DNA of 57,859 nt, taken from NCBI RefSeq assembly GCF_030730205.1, contig NZ_JANQVQ010000029.1, positions 70,666-128,524 on the forward strand, written 5' to 3'. Of the stretch, positions 45,822 through 55,845 are shown in pieces (the stretch's first letter is position 1; every line of letters starts with the position of its first letter). Made by a program: the position numbers and the translations under genes. The notes beneath the pieces are model-generated. The model saw only the letters and a list, made by a program, of their open reading frames with translations, did not search any database and was not told where the DNA came from. This DNA comes from Paraglaciecola sp. (lineage in GTDB: Bacteria; Pseudomonadota; Gammaproteobacteria; Enterobacterales; Alteromonadaceae).

Positions 45822-46277
45822 CTAATGACTTCGATGAAGTTCTAGTAAGGCAGGTATAACCACTTGGCAAAACGAAATATCACAGTGCTCTTTAACCCAA
45901 GGCAAAATACGATTATGGGCCGAATGAAATAAACGTGCGCTACTGGAAGAATGGAACCAAATCAGTAGACATAAGTTAAGAAACAACATGATGACAAATA
46001 CAACTTTAAATGATGTTTTTTGGGTTTTGTGGCGTAAGGTGTGTTGCGCAATAATTGAACCTGGCCAGCCCGCGAGCAGTGACGAAATATGTAAATTTTT
46101 CTCTGGTACTCGCCATGTCCCTTTAGTCGCGGCTCTTTTATCTTTTGCATAAAGAAAATACGACACCACACTAGCGAACAAATATACAACACAAAGTAAT
46201 AGCGGCGTATAGCCGTTCCAAAAGGAATACATCAAACCAATTGATAAAAGTAAAATTGGTGTGAACCATAACCTCAT
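45822..46277 (-). CDS. DUF1294 membrane protein
   Basis: 151 residues with three or four hydrophobic segments. The diagnostic DUF1294 block YAKDKRAATKGTWRVPEKNLHISSLLAGWPGSIIAQ, followed by LRHKTQKTSFKVVF, is present. DUF1294 proteins are small inner-membrane proteins of unknown function, sometimes fused to a cold-shock domain; that domain is absent here. Alone on its strand. The ATG at 46277 is the family-like start. Confidence 0.8.
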   Translation of the reverse strand: MRLWFTPILLLSIGLMYSFWNGYTPLLLCVVYLFASVVSYFLYAKDKRAATKGTWRVPEKNLHISSLLAGWPGSIIAQHTLRHKTQKTSFKVVFVIMLFLNLCLLIWFHSSSSARLFHSAHNRILPWVKEHCDISFCQVVIPALLELHRSH

Positions 46278-46667
46278 GCATCGTCCTCACATTTTGTTAT
46301 TAAGCCATTTCTTGGCCACTTGTTTATTGTATAGGATGTCCATGTGACCCGCGACCTTCAATTTACGCCGCGTAGCAAGGCTTTTTTTCTTGCTCGCTAA
46401 GCCTAATTACAGGATCTGCTCATCAATTTTGCTTACCTTTTGTACAAGCGCTAGGACGATTGGGCTTAAATAAGCAAATTTGAGCTGTAATAGGTTTCAG
46501 CGCATTATAATTGCCTGTACATTAGTCGCTCACTCGCGAAATTTAATAGCTTTTGACGGCTAGAAGCTGGTGTTTACCTAACAAGCTGAGCTTTTATTAG
46601 TCAGCTAAAAGTAGGAGCAACGCTTTGCAGCAAAGCTGCGATTTTTGTAAAACAATGGAAGTATTTT
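46278..46667. other. Intergenic region of 390 bases
   Basis: It lies between the divergent DUF1294 and DUF1206 genes. No coding frame was found. It holds a T-rich/GCAAG dyad (AGCAAGGC...CTTGCT) near 46375-46400 and the REP-like hairpin at 46611-46646. The promoters for both flanking genes should be inside. Confidence 0.5.
46611..46646 (+). repeat. REP-like hairpin element
   Basis: The element begins GTAGGAGC, the head sequence typical of many Pseudomonas and related REP elements. It continues with a GC-rich dyad GCTTT-GCAGC-AAAGC (46622-46636) and ends GCGATTTTTG. Only one copy was noticed in this window, just before the DUF1206 gene. REP elements are normally dispersed in the genome and moved by RAYT transposases. 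Confidence 0.45.
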
Positions 46668-47444
46668 ATGCAGGAAGTTAAATCGAAAGCTTGGCGATAT
46701 TTGGCAAAATCAGGATATTGCGCTCGTGGTCTTGTTTATTTTATGATTGGCAGTTTAGCCTTGATGGTTGCGCTCGGGATTGGGGGTAAAAAAACCGATA
46801 CCAAGGGGGCTATCTCCACCTTGCTAGAACAACCTTTTGGCTGGTTTTTGCTTATTACACTGATAATGGGACTAATCGGCTACGTGGCTTGGCGTTTTTA
46901 TCAAGCAATAAAAGATACCGATAATCATGGAACCAATTTTAAAGGCTTGTTTATCCGACTTGGCCTTATTGGTAGTGGTCTCTCATATACCTTTTTAAGT
47001 TACTGGTCGATTAAAGTCGCCTTAGGCATCGTGTCTTCCTCTGAGGATCAAAAGCCATTGGGAAGTTGGCTGAGTGCTGATTATGCACAAACCGCACTCC
47101 TTGCTATGACCATAGTGGTCGTCATTGTTGGGATTGCCCATCTAATCAAAGCGTGGAAGGCGAAGTTTGATGACTACATGGATATACCATCTCAACAGCG
47201 AGTTTGGATCATGCCGTTATGCCGGTCAGGCTTGATTGCTAGGGGCCTTGCGTGGTTGATCTTGGCGCTGTTGTTGTATCAATCAGCTATGGTAACAAAA
47301 GAGAATGATATTAAAGGTATGCAAGATGTCCTGCAGAGTGTGTCTGAAAATTACGCAGGCGCGTGGTTACTGGGAGGCATGGCACTTGGCCTAATGGCGT
47401 TTGGCTTATACAGTTTGCTTGAGGCGCTTTATCGTCGAATTTAA
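46668..47444 (+). CDS. DUF1206 membrane protein
   Basis: 258 residues with six membrane segments arranged as three repeats. Each repeat starts with a sequence such as ARGLVYFMIGSLAL, GSGLSYTFLSYWSI or ARGLAWLILALLLY and is followed by a second helix, the pattern of DUF1206. Function is not known for the family. GGAAG precedes the ATG (with a 9-base gap). Transcribed alone and convergent with the LysR-type gene. Confidence 0.8.
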   Translation: MQEVKSKAWRYLAKSGYCARGLVYFMIGSLALMVALGIGGKKTDTKGAISTLLEQPFGWFLLITLIMGLIGYVAWRFYQAIKDTDNHGTNFKGLFIRLGLIGSGLSYTFLSYWSIKVALGIVSSSEDQKPLGSWLSADYAQTALLAMTIVVVIVGIAHLIKAWKAKFDDYMDIPSQQRVWIMPLCRSGLIARGLAWLILALLLYQSAMVTKENDIKGMQDVLQSVSENYAGAWLLGGMALGLMAFGLYSLLEALYRRI

Positions 47445-47475
47445 TATTCAATTTACTTACTCTGTCACTTAAGGT

Positions 47476-48669
47476 TTAAGCATGCGCCAATAACTGCTTA
47501 ACAATATCAAGGTAACGACTCTGCATTTGCGTGGGGTGCCAACTTTTTCTTAGGGTAAGGCCAATTTCACGATGAGTTCCAGGTAAAATCATCGGACAAA
47601 CTGCAAGTAAACCTGCACGCACTTCCACTTCAACCTGACGGGCAGGAAGCAAGGCTGCACGTTCACTGTTAAGCAATATACCACGCACAGCAACTAACGA
47701 ACTGCATTCGATAACATGAGAGGGTGGACTTAAGCCTCGCCCGGTAAATATTTGGCTAAATACATGGCGTGCAGGTGTGCTTTTAGCTGGTGCGACCCAA
47801 TCAAGTTGTTGTAATTCGGCAGTTGAAATACTTTGGCGATTCGCCAATGGATGATCCGCTTTCACCACAATACTCAGCTGATCATCAAACAGATGAATTT
47901 GCCGCATGTCTTGTTGGGCTTGTAACGGACGAAGGGCACCGATAATAACGTCTAATTGGCCGTGCAACAGACTGTTAAATTGCTCACTGTAAGGGCCATC
48001 GATAATAGAAATTCTTGCATCAGGAAACTCACTATTGAGTTGTAAAACAGACAAGGGCACGATATCGGTACGAGCGAGGGGTAGGCTACCCACCCGTAAC
48101 GAACCATCCATTTGGCCCATCGTTTCATTGATTTCTTCAACACCTTGTTGTAATTCCACAAAAAACAAACTGGCGTAGCGGCGCAATTGCTTTGCTCGCC
48201 AACTGGGTTCCACACCTGTAGGGGAGCGTTGAAGGAGTCTTTGTTCGCACACATGCTCAAGATCTTTAATGCTGCGATGCAAGGTGGGTTGTGATAAGCC
48301 CAATCGCACTGCTGCACCAGTGTAGCTTTGTAATTCAACGATATGAATTAAGGCCCTTAACTGACGAGTACTTACAGAGCGGATAAAGGTTGAGCGTTTA
48401 GCTTTATCTTGGCCAAATAGGATGCTGCTAAACTCTTGAAGTTGCTCAAAGGCTCGACTCACCCGCGTTAAAAAACGTTCGCCTACCTCGGTAGTCTGCA
48501 TGCCTGAGTGAGAACGGTCAAAAAGCACATGCCCCAGTTCAGTTTCCAACTTATTAATACCCTGTGTTAAGGCTGATTGGCTAAGACAAATTTGCTGTGC
48601 GGCTTGGCTTAATGTGCCAAATTCGGTGATTTTTAACGCACACATTAGGTGCCGGGTATTGAAATTCAC
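47476..48669 (-). CDS. LysR-type regulator with two tandem HTH domains, likely regulator of the lig operon
   Basis: 397 residues, about 90 longer than a normal LysR protein. Residues 1-62 are a complete LysR HTH domain (FGTLSQAAQQICLSQSALTQ, then INKLETELGHVLFDRS). Residues ~100-160 are a second one (SYTGAAVRLGLSQPTLHRSI, then KDLEHVCEQRLLQRSPTG). A single LysR substrate-binding domain (about 188-397) follows, of the GbpR/PcaQ type. The gene diverges from ligK with a 137-base gap holding a perfect inverted repeat, so it most likely controls the protocatechuate genes. The inducer may be protocatechuate, pyrone dicarboxylate or a later acid; not visible. Confidence 0.88.
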   Translation of the reverse strand: MNFNTRHLMCALKITEFGTLSQAAQQICLSQSALTQGINKLETELGHVLFDRSHSGMQTTEVGERFLTRVSRAFEQLQEFSSILFGQDKAKRSTFIRSVSTRQLRALIHIVELQSYTGAAVRLGLSQPTLHRSIKDLEHVCEQRLLQRSPTGVEPSWRAKQLRRYASLFFVELQQGVEEINETMGQMDGSLRVGSLPLARTDIVPLSVLQLNSEFPDARISIIDGPYSEQFNSLLHGQLDVIIGALRPLQAQQDMRQIHLFDDQLSIVVKADHPLANRQSISTAELQQLDWVAPAKSTPARHVFSQIFTGRGLSPPSHVIECSSLVAVRGILLNSERAALLPARQVEVEVRAGLLAVCPMILPGTHREIGLTLRKSWHPTQMQSRYLDIVKQLLAHA

Positions 48670-48701
48670 GATTGAAAAACCTTAATCAGCTTTAATACTT
48701 A

Positions 48702-48719
48702 TTTTCTAATTATAGAAAA
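48702..48719. promoter_or_regulatory. Candidate LysR-type operator between regulator and ligK
   Basis: TTTTCTA-ATTA-TAGAAAA has perfect 7-base arms and contains the T-N11-A pattern of LysR binding sites. It is centred 41 bases before the regulator start and about 96 bases before ligK, a usual position for an LTTR recognition site. Confidence 0.6.
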
Positions 48720-48806
48720 ATCTAATGGAGCATGACAGCTTTCTAAAGTTTTTTTTACCTTTAGTTAACGCATACTCAGTGCATCAAAACTACATAGAGA
48801 TAAATT

Positions 48807-49496
48807 ATGCCTGTTTGTATTACCGATATCGCACGTCCTAGTGACCAGACGGTGGCAAAGTTTAAAAATGCTGAAGTCGCTACGGTGCATGAATCACAGG
48901 GCCGTAAGGGATTATTAGCTGAATATATGCGTCCTATCTATCGTCCTGCGCGCATCGCGGGTCCCGCAGTGACCTGTGAAGTTGCGCCGGGAGATAATTG
49001 GATGATCCACGTTGCGGTTGAGCAATGCCAACCGGGTGATATTCTCGTTGTCGCGCCTACCAGCCCCTGCGTTGATGGTTTTTTTGGTGACTTACTCGCA
49101 ACTTCATTAAAAGCCCGAGGTGTGCTCGGTTTAATTATTGATGGTGGTGTGCGCGATGTGGCCACGCTCACCGAAATGGAGTTTCCGGTGTGGTCTAAGG
49201 CCATTTTTGCCCAAGGTGCGGTAAAAGAAACCGTAGGGAATGTAAATGTGCCAGTGGTTTGTGCCGGCGCCTATATTCGTCCTGGCGATATAATCGTGGC
49301 TGATGATGATGGCGTGGTGGTGGTGAAACGCGAAGAAGCTGATGCGGTAGATGACAATGTACAAAAACGGGTGGCTAATGAAGAGCACAAACGCAAAATT
49401 TTAGCCAGCGGCACCTTAGGTTTAGACCTATACAAAATGCGTGAGCGGCTAGCAGAAAAAGGCCTTGTTTATGTAAAACAGGGTGAGGAAGGGTAA
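48807..49496 (+). CDS. ligK: 4-carboxy-4-hydroxy-2-oxoadipate aldolase (LigK/GalC)
   Basis: 229 residues of the RraA-like HMG/CHA aldolase family. The metal and catalytic residues are in GGVRDV (R116, D117) and the GDLLATS loop. It cleaves 4-carboxy-4-hydroxy-2-oxoadipate to pyruvate and oxaloacetate, the last step of protocatechuate 4,5-cleavage, and often also decarboxylates oxaloacetate. First gene of the lig operon; its stop is followed directly by the galD ATG. Confidence 0.93.
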   Translation: MPVCITDIARPSDQTVAKFKNAEVATVHESQGRKGLLAEYMRPIYRPARIAGPAVTCEVAPGDNWMIHVAVEQCQPGDILVVAPTSPCVDGFFGDLLATSLKARGVLGLIIDGGVRDVATLTEMEFPVWSKAIFAQGAVKETVGNVNVPVVCAGAYIRPGDIIVADDDGVVVVKREEADAVDDNVQKRVANEEHKRKILASGTLGLDLYKMRERLAEKGLVYVKQGEEG

Positions 49497-50579
49497 ATGT
49501 TACGCCCCATTCCTTGTTCTATTATGCGCGGTGGCACATCAAAAGGTCTGTATTTTTTGGCTGAAGATCTACCGTCTGACAGCGCCAAGCGAGATGCATT
49601 ATTACTTAATTTGATGGGCTCACCAGATGAACGGCAAATTGATGGCTTAGGCGGCGCTCATCCCCTGACCAGTAAAGTGGCTATTGTCAGTCCGTCAACA
49701 CGCGAAGATGCGGACGTCGATTATTTGTTTTTACAAGTTGTAGTGGATAAAGCAGAAGTCAGTGACGCGCAAAACTGCGGCAATATTCTTGCTGGGGTAG
49801 GGCCGTTTGCTATTGAGCAAGGTTTGGTTGGTGCAAACGACGACACGACTGACGTGCGTATCCATATGCTTAATACTGGCTCAAATGCAATAGCAAGAGT
49901 ACAAACGCCTAATGGTCGCGTGAATTACGCAGGTAAGGCGGCAATTGATGGTGTACCCGGCAGTGCGGCCCCTATTTTAATTGATTTTTTGGATGTGGCT
50001 GGCTCAAGTTGTGGTGCGCTTTTTCCTACCGGTAATGCCCAAGACATGATTAATAACGTCGCAGTAAGCTGTATCGATAATGGCATGCCTGTGGTGCTGC
50101 TAAACGCCGCATCGTTTGGTTTGAGTGGCGCTGAATCGCCCGCTGAGCTTGAGGCTAACCTAGAACTGAAAGAACAAATTGAAGCGATTCGTTTAGAAGC
50201 GGGTAAACGCATGAACTTAGGTGATGTCAGTAAAAAGACCGTTCCTAAGATGAGTCTGATTTCACCGGCTTTACACGGAGGTGTTGTGAATACTAGAACG
50301 TTTATTCCACACCGTGTACATGACGCTATTGGCGTGCTTGGCTCTGTCAGTGTGGCTACCGCTTGTGTACTCAAAGGCACTGTGGCCTGTGATTTACTTA
50401 AACAAGAATTTGCTGATGGCAGTATCGAAATAGCCGTTGAGCATCCAACCGGTCAATTTATTGTTGAGATGGATGTAGCTGGCAGTGCGGATATCCGGCA
50501 ATTTACCGTTAAACGCGCCGCTTTATTACGAACCGCTCGCATGTTAATGCGCGGTGAAGCCATGGCGTCAATAAGCTAA
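49497..50579 (+). CDS. galD: 4-oxalomesaconate tautomerase (GalD)
   Basis: 360 residues of the PrpF family (diaminopimelate-epimerase-like fold). It starts PIPCSIMRGGTSKGLYFLAEDLP, with later motifs QNCGNIL, SSCGALFPTGN and ATACVLKGTVA; the Cys residues are candidates for proton transfer. GalD interconverts tautomers of 4-oxalomesaconate (keto and enol forms) so that LigJ can hydrate them. A PrpF-type 2-methylaconitate isomerase is the main alternative, but its position between ligK and ligJ settles the call. The ATG directly abuts the ligK stop. Confidence 0.92.
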   Translation: MLRPIPCSIMRGGTSKGLYFLAEDLPSDSAKRDALLLNLMGSPDERQIDGLGGAHPLTSKVAIVSPSTREDADVDYLFLQVVVDKAEVSDAQNCGNILAGVGPFAIEQGLVGANDDTTDVRIHMLNTGSNAIARVQTPNGRVNYAGKAAIDGVPGSAAPILIDFLDVAGSSCGALFPTGNAQDMINNVAVSCIDNGMPVVLLNAASFGLSGAESPAELEANLELKEQIEAIRLEAGKRMNLGDVSKKTVPKMSLISPALHGGVVNTRTFIPHRVHDAIGVLGSVSVATACVLKGTVACDLLKQEFADGSIEIAVEHPTGQFIVEMDVAGSADIRQFTVKRAALLRTARMLMRGEAMASIS

Positions 50580-50624
50580 GCCAATGAGCGACAGAATCAC
50601 TACCCGAATTAAGAGGACAACCCC

Positions 50625-51644
50625 ATGATTATAGATTGCCATGGTCACTATACGACCGCGCCTGAGCCCTTACAATTGTTCAGAGAAGCGCAGATAAAAG
50701 CCTTTAAAGAAGGAAAAGCCTTACCCGAAGTGCCCCATATCACAGACGACCAAATTCGTGAGAGCATCGACAAGAATCAAATTAAACTGCTAGATGAACG
50801 TGGTTTAGATATGACAATTTTTTCACCTCGAGCTTCTGCGATGGCCCATCATATCGGCGATGAAGCAGTATCAAAACAATGGACCTCGGCATGTAATGAT
50901 TTGATTTCCCGTGTGGTGGATTTATATCCGCAGCGTTTTATTGGCGTGTGTCAGTTGCCACAGTCTGTAGGCGTTCCCATTAAAAATTCTATCGAAGAAT
51001 TAGAACGTTGCGTCGTCGAAAAAGGATTTGTTGGCTGTAACTTAAACCCTGATCCTTCAGGTGGTCACTGGAACTCAGCGCCTTTAACAGATCCCAGTTG
51101 GTATCCTTTTTACGAGAAAATGGTAGAGCTGGATGTGCCTGCCATGATTCACGTATCTGGCTCGTGTAATCCTAATTTTCATGCCACAGGGGCACACTAC
51201 ATGAATGCTGATACCACGGCCTTTATGCAGTTTTTAGAAGGTAATTTGTTTAAAGACTTTCCAGAATTACGTTTTATTATTCCTCATGGCGGAGGTGCTG
51301 TTCCTTATCATTGGGGACGCTATCGTGGTTTAGCGGATATGCTTAAACAACCTCCGCTGCGCGAACATGTGATGAAAAACGTGTACTTTGATACCTGTGT
51401 TTATCATCAGCCGGGTATCGATTTATTGTTTAAGGTGATTGATATCGAAAATATTTTGTTTGGTTCAGAAATGATTGGCGCTGTGCGCGGTATCGACCCT
51501 GAAACCGGTCACTATTTTGATGATACTAAACGTTACGTTGACAGTCTGAAACTGTCTGATGCAGACCGGACTAAAGTGTATTCAGGCAATGCGCGCCGTG
51601 TGTACCCCGGCCTCGATCGTAAATTAACAGGAATGGGTTTATGA
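50625..51644 (+). CDS. ligJ: 4-oxalomesaconate hydratase LigJ
   Basis: 339 residues of the amidohydrolase superfamily. The N-terminal metal motif is DCHGHYTTAPEP; further His/Asp ligands are in MIHVSGS, IPHGGGAVPYHWGR and the C-terminal GSEM region. LigJ adds water to 4-oxalomesaconate, giving 4-carboxy-4-hydroxy-2-oxoadipate for LigK. Length matches the Sphingobium enzyme (341). AGAGGA precedes the ATG. Its last 4 bases overlap ligI (ATGA), so translation is coupled. Confidence 0.93.
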   Translation: MIIDCHGHYTTAPEPLQLFREAQIKAFKEGKALPEVPHITDDQIRESIDKNQIKLLDERGLDMTIFSPRASAMAHHIGDEAVSKQWTSACNDLISRVVDLYPQRFIGVCQLPQSVGVPIKNSIEELERCVVEKGFVGCNLNPDPSGGHWNSAPLTDPSWYPFYEKMVELDVPAMIHVSGSCNPNFHATGAHYMNADTTAFMQFLEGNLFKDFPELRFIIPHGGGAVPYHWGRYRGLADMLKQPPLREHVMKNVYFDTCVYHQPGIDLLFKVIDIENILFGSEMIGAVRGIDPETGHYFDDTKRYVDSLKLSDADRTKVYSGNARRVYPGLDRKLTGMGL

Positions 51645-52531
51645 CACATTTTACAAAAGATGCAGACTGGTTAGACTGGCATCCATCTCCCTCTAAACCA
51701 AGGTTTATTGTGCCACCAGGCGCGGTCGACGCTCATTGCCATGTGTTTGGCCCAGGCGCTGAATTCCCTTTTGCCCCTGAGCGCAAATACACGCCTTGTG
51801 ATGCCTCCAAAGCCCAGCTTTGGAACTTGCGCGATTATCTTGGTTTTAGCCGTAATGTCGTGGTGCAAGCCACCTGTCATGGCGCCGATAACCGTGCCTT
51901 AGTTGACGCACTAAACGCCTCCCATGGCATGGCTCGAGGCGTTGCTACCGTCAAAGAAAGTATTACTGATGCTGAACTTGAAACCTTACATCAAGCGGGT
52001 GTGCGCGGTGTGCGGTTTAACTTTGTAAAGCGCTTAGTCGATGCCTTACCCTTTGATTCGTTGAAGCGTATTGCCGCCCGTATTAAAGAGCTAGATTGGC
52101 ACATCGTGATTTATTTTGAAGGACAAGAGCTGCCGGAGCTTTATGACTTTTTTACCAGTTTACCTACTACAGTCGTGGTGGATCACATGGGTCGCCCTGA
52201 TGTGAGTAAACCGATTGATGGTCCAGAATTTGCCCTGTTTTTAAAGCTGATGGGTGATAACGAAAACTTTTGGTCAAAAGTAAGTTGTCCAGAACGCTTG
52301 TCGCTGCTTGGCCCAACAAAGCATTATGTTGATGTGGTGCCTTTTGCGCGTACCGTGGTTGAACAGTTTCCAGATCGCGTTTTATGGGGCACCGACTGGC
52401 CACATCCGAATATGAAAACTCATATGCCTGATGATGGACAATTAGTTGATATGATCCCAATGATTGCGCCAACCGCCCAGTTGCAACACAAGTTGTTAGT
52501 GGATAATCCCATGCGCCTCTACTGGTCTTAA
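51641..52531 (+). CDS. ligI: 2-pyrone-4,6-dicarboxylate hydrolase LigI
   Basis: 296 residues of the amidohydrolase superfamily (COG3618 group). The start motif is VDAHCHVFGPGAEFPFAPERKYTPCDA; later motifs are VVVDHMGRPD and VLWGTDWPHPN with the catalytic Asp. It hydrolyses the lactone 2-pyrone-4,6-dicarboxylate to 4-oxalomesaconate and in LigI works without metal. It overlaps ligJ by 4 bases and precedes ligA by 15. Confidence 0.95.
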   Translation: MTHFTKDADWLDWHPSPSKPRFIVPPGAVDAHCHVFGPGAEFPFAPERKYTPCDASKAQLWNLRDYLGFSRNVVVQATCHGADNRALVDALNASHGMARGVATVKESITDAELETLHQAGVRGVRFNFVKRLVDALPFDSLKRIAARIKELDWHIVIYFEGQELPELYDFFTSLPTTVVVDHMGRPDVSKPIDGPEFALFLKLMGDNENFWSKVSCPERLSLLGPTKHYVDVVPFARTVVEQFPDRVLWGTDWPHPNMKTHMPDDGQLVDMIPMIAPTAQLQHKLLVDNPMRLYWS

Positions 52532-52546
52532 GAGAAAGGAGTAAAC

Positions 52547-53772
<1,226 letters not shown>

Positions 53773-53781
53773 GAGTTGATG

Positions 53782-54720
53782 ATGAAAGTAATAGTGGTAG
53801 GCCCAGGTGCCTTTGGTATCAAACATTTAGATGGTATTAAAAATATTGACGGCGTAGAAGTGGTTGCCCTTGTGGGTCGTTCTGCTGAGAAAACCCAAAA
53901 AGTCGCGGATGACTATGGCATTCCACAGGTTTTTACTGACCTGGCTGAAGCACTTAAAATTGACGCTGACGCGGTCATCTTGTGTACACCAACTCAGCAA
54001 CATGCAGAACAATCCATTCAGTGTATGCAAGCGGGTAAACACGTTCAGGTTGAGATCCCTCTTGCGGATAGTTGGGCTGATTCACAAGCGGTGGTTAACA
54101 CGCAGCAAGAGACCGGATTAACCTGCATGGTTGGTCATACTCGTCGCTTTAATCCCTCACACCAATGGATACACAAGCGTATTACTGCGGGCGAACTCAA
54201 CATTCAACAAATGGATGTACAAACCTATTTCTTCCGACGCAAAAATATTAATGCCAAAGGCGAAGCGCGATCTTGGACCGATCATTTGTTGTGGCACCAT
54301 GCTGCTCATACGGTTGATTTATTTGCTTATCAGGCTGGCAGTAAGATTGTCAAAGCCAATGCTATACAAGGGCCGATTCATCCTGAGTTAGGTATAGCAC
54401 TAGACATGTCGATTCAACTGCAAGCTGAAAACGGCGCCATTTGTACCTTGTCTCTGTCTTTTAATAACGACGGCCCCTTAGGGACGTTCTTCCGCTACAT
54501 ATGTGATAACGGCACTTACATAGCCCGGTATGACGATTTAGTTGATGGCAAAGAAAGCGCGATTGATGTGTCGAATGTGGACGTATCCATGAATGGCATT
54601 GAGTTACAAGACCGGGAATTTTTTGCCGCTATTAAAGAAGGCCGTGAGCCTAATTCAAGTGTGGGTCAAGTATTGGCTTGTTATAAAGTGCTACATGATC
54701 TTGAACAACAATTGGCTTAA
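53782..54720 (+). CDS. ligC: 4-carboxy-2-hydroxymuconate-6-semialdehyde dehydrogenase LigC
   Basis: 312 residues of the GFO/IDH/MocA oxidoreductases. The Rossmann loop is GPGAFGIKHLDG at the start; CTPTQQHAEQSIQCM, VGHTRRFNPSHQ and DHLLWHHAAHTVDLF match LigC closely. It oxidises the hemiacetal form of the ring-cleavage product to 2-pyrone-4,6-dicarboxylate with NADP+. Start chosen at the second ATG (53782), 6 bases after AGGAG, which gives the family-like MKVIVVGPGAFG; TTG 53776 and ATG 53779 are closer to that site. Confidence 0.95.
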   Translation: MKVIVVGPGAFGIKHLDGIKNIDGVEVVALVGRSAEKTQKVADDYGIPQVFTDLAEALKIDADAVILCTPTQQHAEQSIQCMQAGKHVQVEIPLADSWADSQAVVNTQQETGLTCMVGHTRRFNPSHQWIHKRITAGELNIQQMDVQTYFFRRKNINAKGEARSWTDHLLWHHAAHTVDLFAYQAGSKIVKANAIQGPIHPELGIALDMSIQLQAENGAICTLSLSFNNDGPLGTFFRYICDNGTYIARYDDLVDGKESAIDVSNVDVSMNGIELQDREFFAAIKEGREPNSSVGQVLACYKVLHDLEQQLA

Positions 54721-54751
54721 TTTTTAGAACAAAACAAAGAAGGGCTTCATT

Positions 54752-55738
54752 TTGAAACAACGCGCTATTGCCGGACAATGGGTATCAGAAATAGGTTTGG
54801 GCTGTATGAATTTAAGCCATGCCTACGGTCATCCTTTAACAGAAAGCGAAGCCGCTAAGGTTGTCAATGAAGCCCTCGATATTGGTGTAACACACTTTGA
54901 TACGGCTGCCCTATATGGATTTGGCCAAAACGAATTACTGTTAGGTAAATTACTTAAGGCGCAGCGCCACAATCTCTTTTTAGCCAGCAAGTGCGGTATG
55001 ACAGGCGTAGACGGCAAGCGGGTTATCGATGGTCGACCAGCCACTTTACGTTTAACCATTGAGCAAGCTCTAACAAGCTTACAAACTGACGTGCTGGACC
55101 TGTACTACTTGCATCGCTGGGATAAGGAAGTCCCCATTGAAGACAGCGTAGGAGAGTTAAGCAATATGGTGGCTGAAGGTAAAATAAAAGCGATCGGTTT
55201 ATGCGAAGTTTCTTCAGCGACCTTACGCAAGGCTCATGCGGTGCACCCGATTGCTGCGCTGCAAACTGAATACTCCTTATGGACTCGCAATGCTGAAATT
55301 TCAGTACTCGAAACCTGTAAGCAGCTCGGCACTGCATTTGTGGCGTTCTCACCATTGGCTCGTGGCTTTTTGAGTGGTCAAGTAAAAGATAAAAATGACT
55401 TAGTTGATGGGGATATCCGTAAGGGAATGCCGCGCTTTCAAGCCGAGCATATGCAAAAGAATCTGCCTCTGCTTACTGAACTTAACATGCTTAGTGACGA
55501 ATTACATTGCTCGATGCCCCAACTCGCCTTAGCGTGGCTATTAGGCCAAGGTGAGCATATTCATCCTATTCCGGGCACCACAAACGTGGGGCATTTACGT
55601 GACAATATCGGCGCCTCTAAAGTCACGCTTAAGCAAGTACACATAGAGAAACTAAATCAGCTATTTGCTCCAGAATGTATTAGTGGACCGCGTTATCCAG
55701 CGGCTACCCAATTAGAAATTGATACTGAAGAATTCTAA
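54752..55738 (+). CDS. Aldo/keto reductase linked to the lig operon
   Basis: 328 residues of the aldo-keto reductase (beta/alpha)8 barrel. The full tetrad is present: D50 and Y55 (FDTAALYG), K80 (ASKCGM) and H121 (YYLHRWD). It resembles the YajO/YakC-type NADPH-dependent reductases. Its role in this operon is unknown. It could reduce an aromatic or ring-fission aldehyde, or remove a toxic aldehyde such as vanillin or 4-hydroxybenzaldehyde. TTG 54752 is the start, with AAGAAGGG about 8 bases upstream. It lies 31 bases after ligC and 107 bases before pckA. Confidence 0.82.
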   Translation: MKQRAIAGQWVSEIGLGCMNLSHAYGHPLTESEAAKVVNEALDIGVTHFDTAALYGFGQNELLLGKLLKAQRHNLFLASKCGMTGVDGKRVIDGRPATLRLTIEQALTSLQTDVLDLYYLHRWDKEVPIEDSVGELSNMVAEGKIKAIGLCEVSSATLRKAHAVHPIAALQTEYSLWTRNAEISVLETCKQLGTAFVAFSPLARGFLSGQVKDKNDLVDGDIRKGMPRFQAEHMQKNLPLLTELNMLSDELHCSMPQLALAWLLGQGEHIHPIPGTTNVGHLRDNIGASKVTLKQVHIEKLNQLFAPECISGPRYPAATQLEIDTEEF

Positions 55739-55845
55739 AAATTGCCTAATTGGCACTCGACGATAATAAAAAAGTAAACCCATATAAAAATAATAAAAAC
55801 CAAAAATTAACCTCTGTACCCAACTACAAAAAGGAAATTATCACT

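Noticed and set aside
47952-48338. 128-codon minus-strand frame inside the LysR gene
   Set aside because: Same strand but out of frame with the clear LysR protein; Cys-rich and without domain features. It is not evidence for a frameshift because the LysR frame is continuous.
49925-50380. 151-codon frame antisense to galD
   Set aside because: Shadow of the GalD gene; Ser/Ala-rich translation with no recognisable domain.
55750-55845. 32-residue N-terminal extension of PckA
   Set aside because: It is Lys/Asn-rich low-complexity sequence and the family begins at ATG 55846, which has its own AAGGA site.
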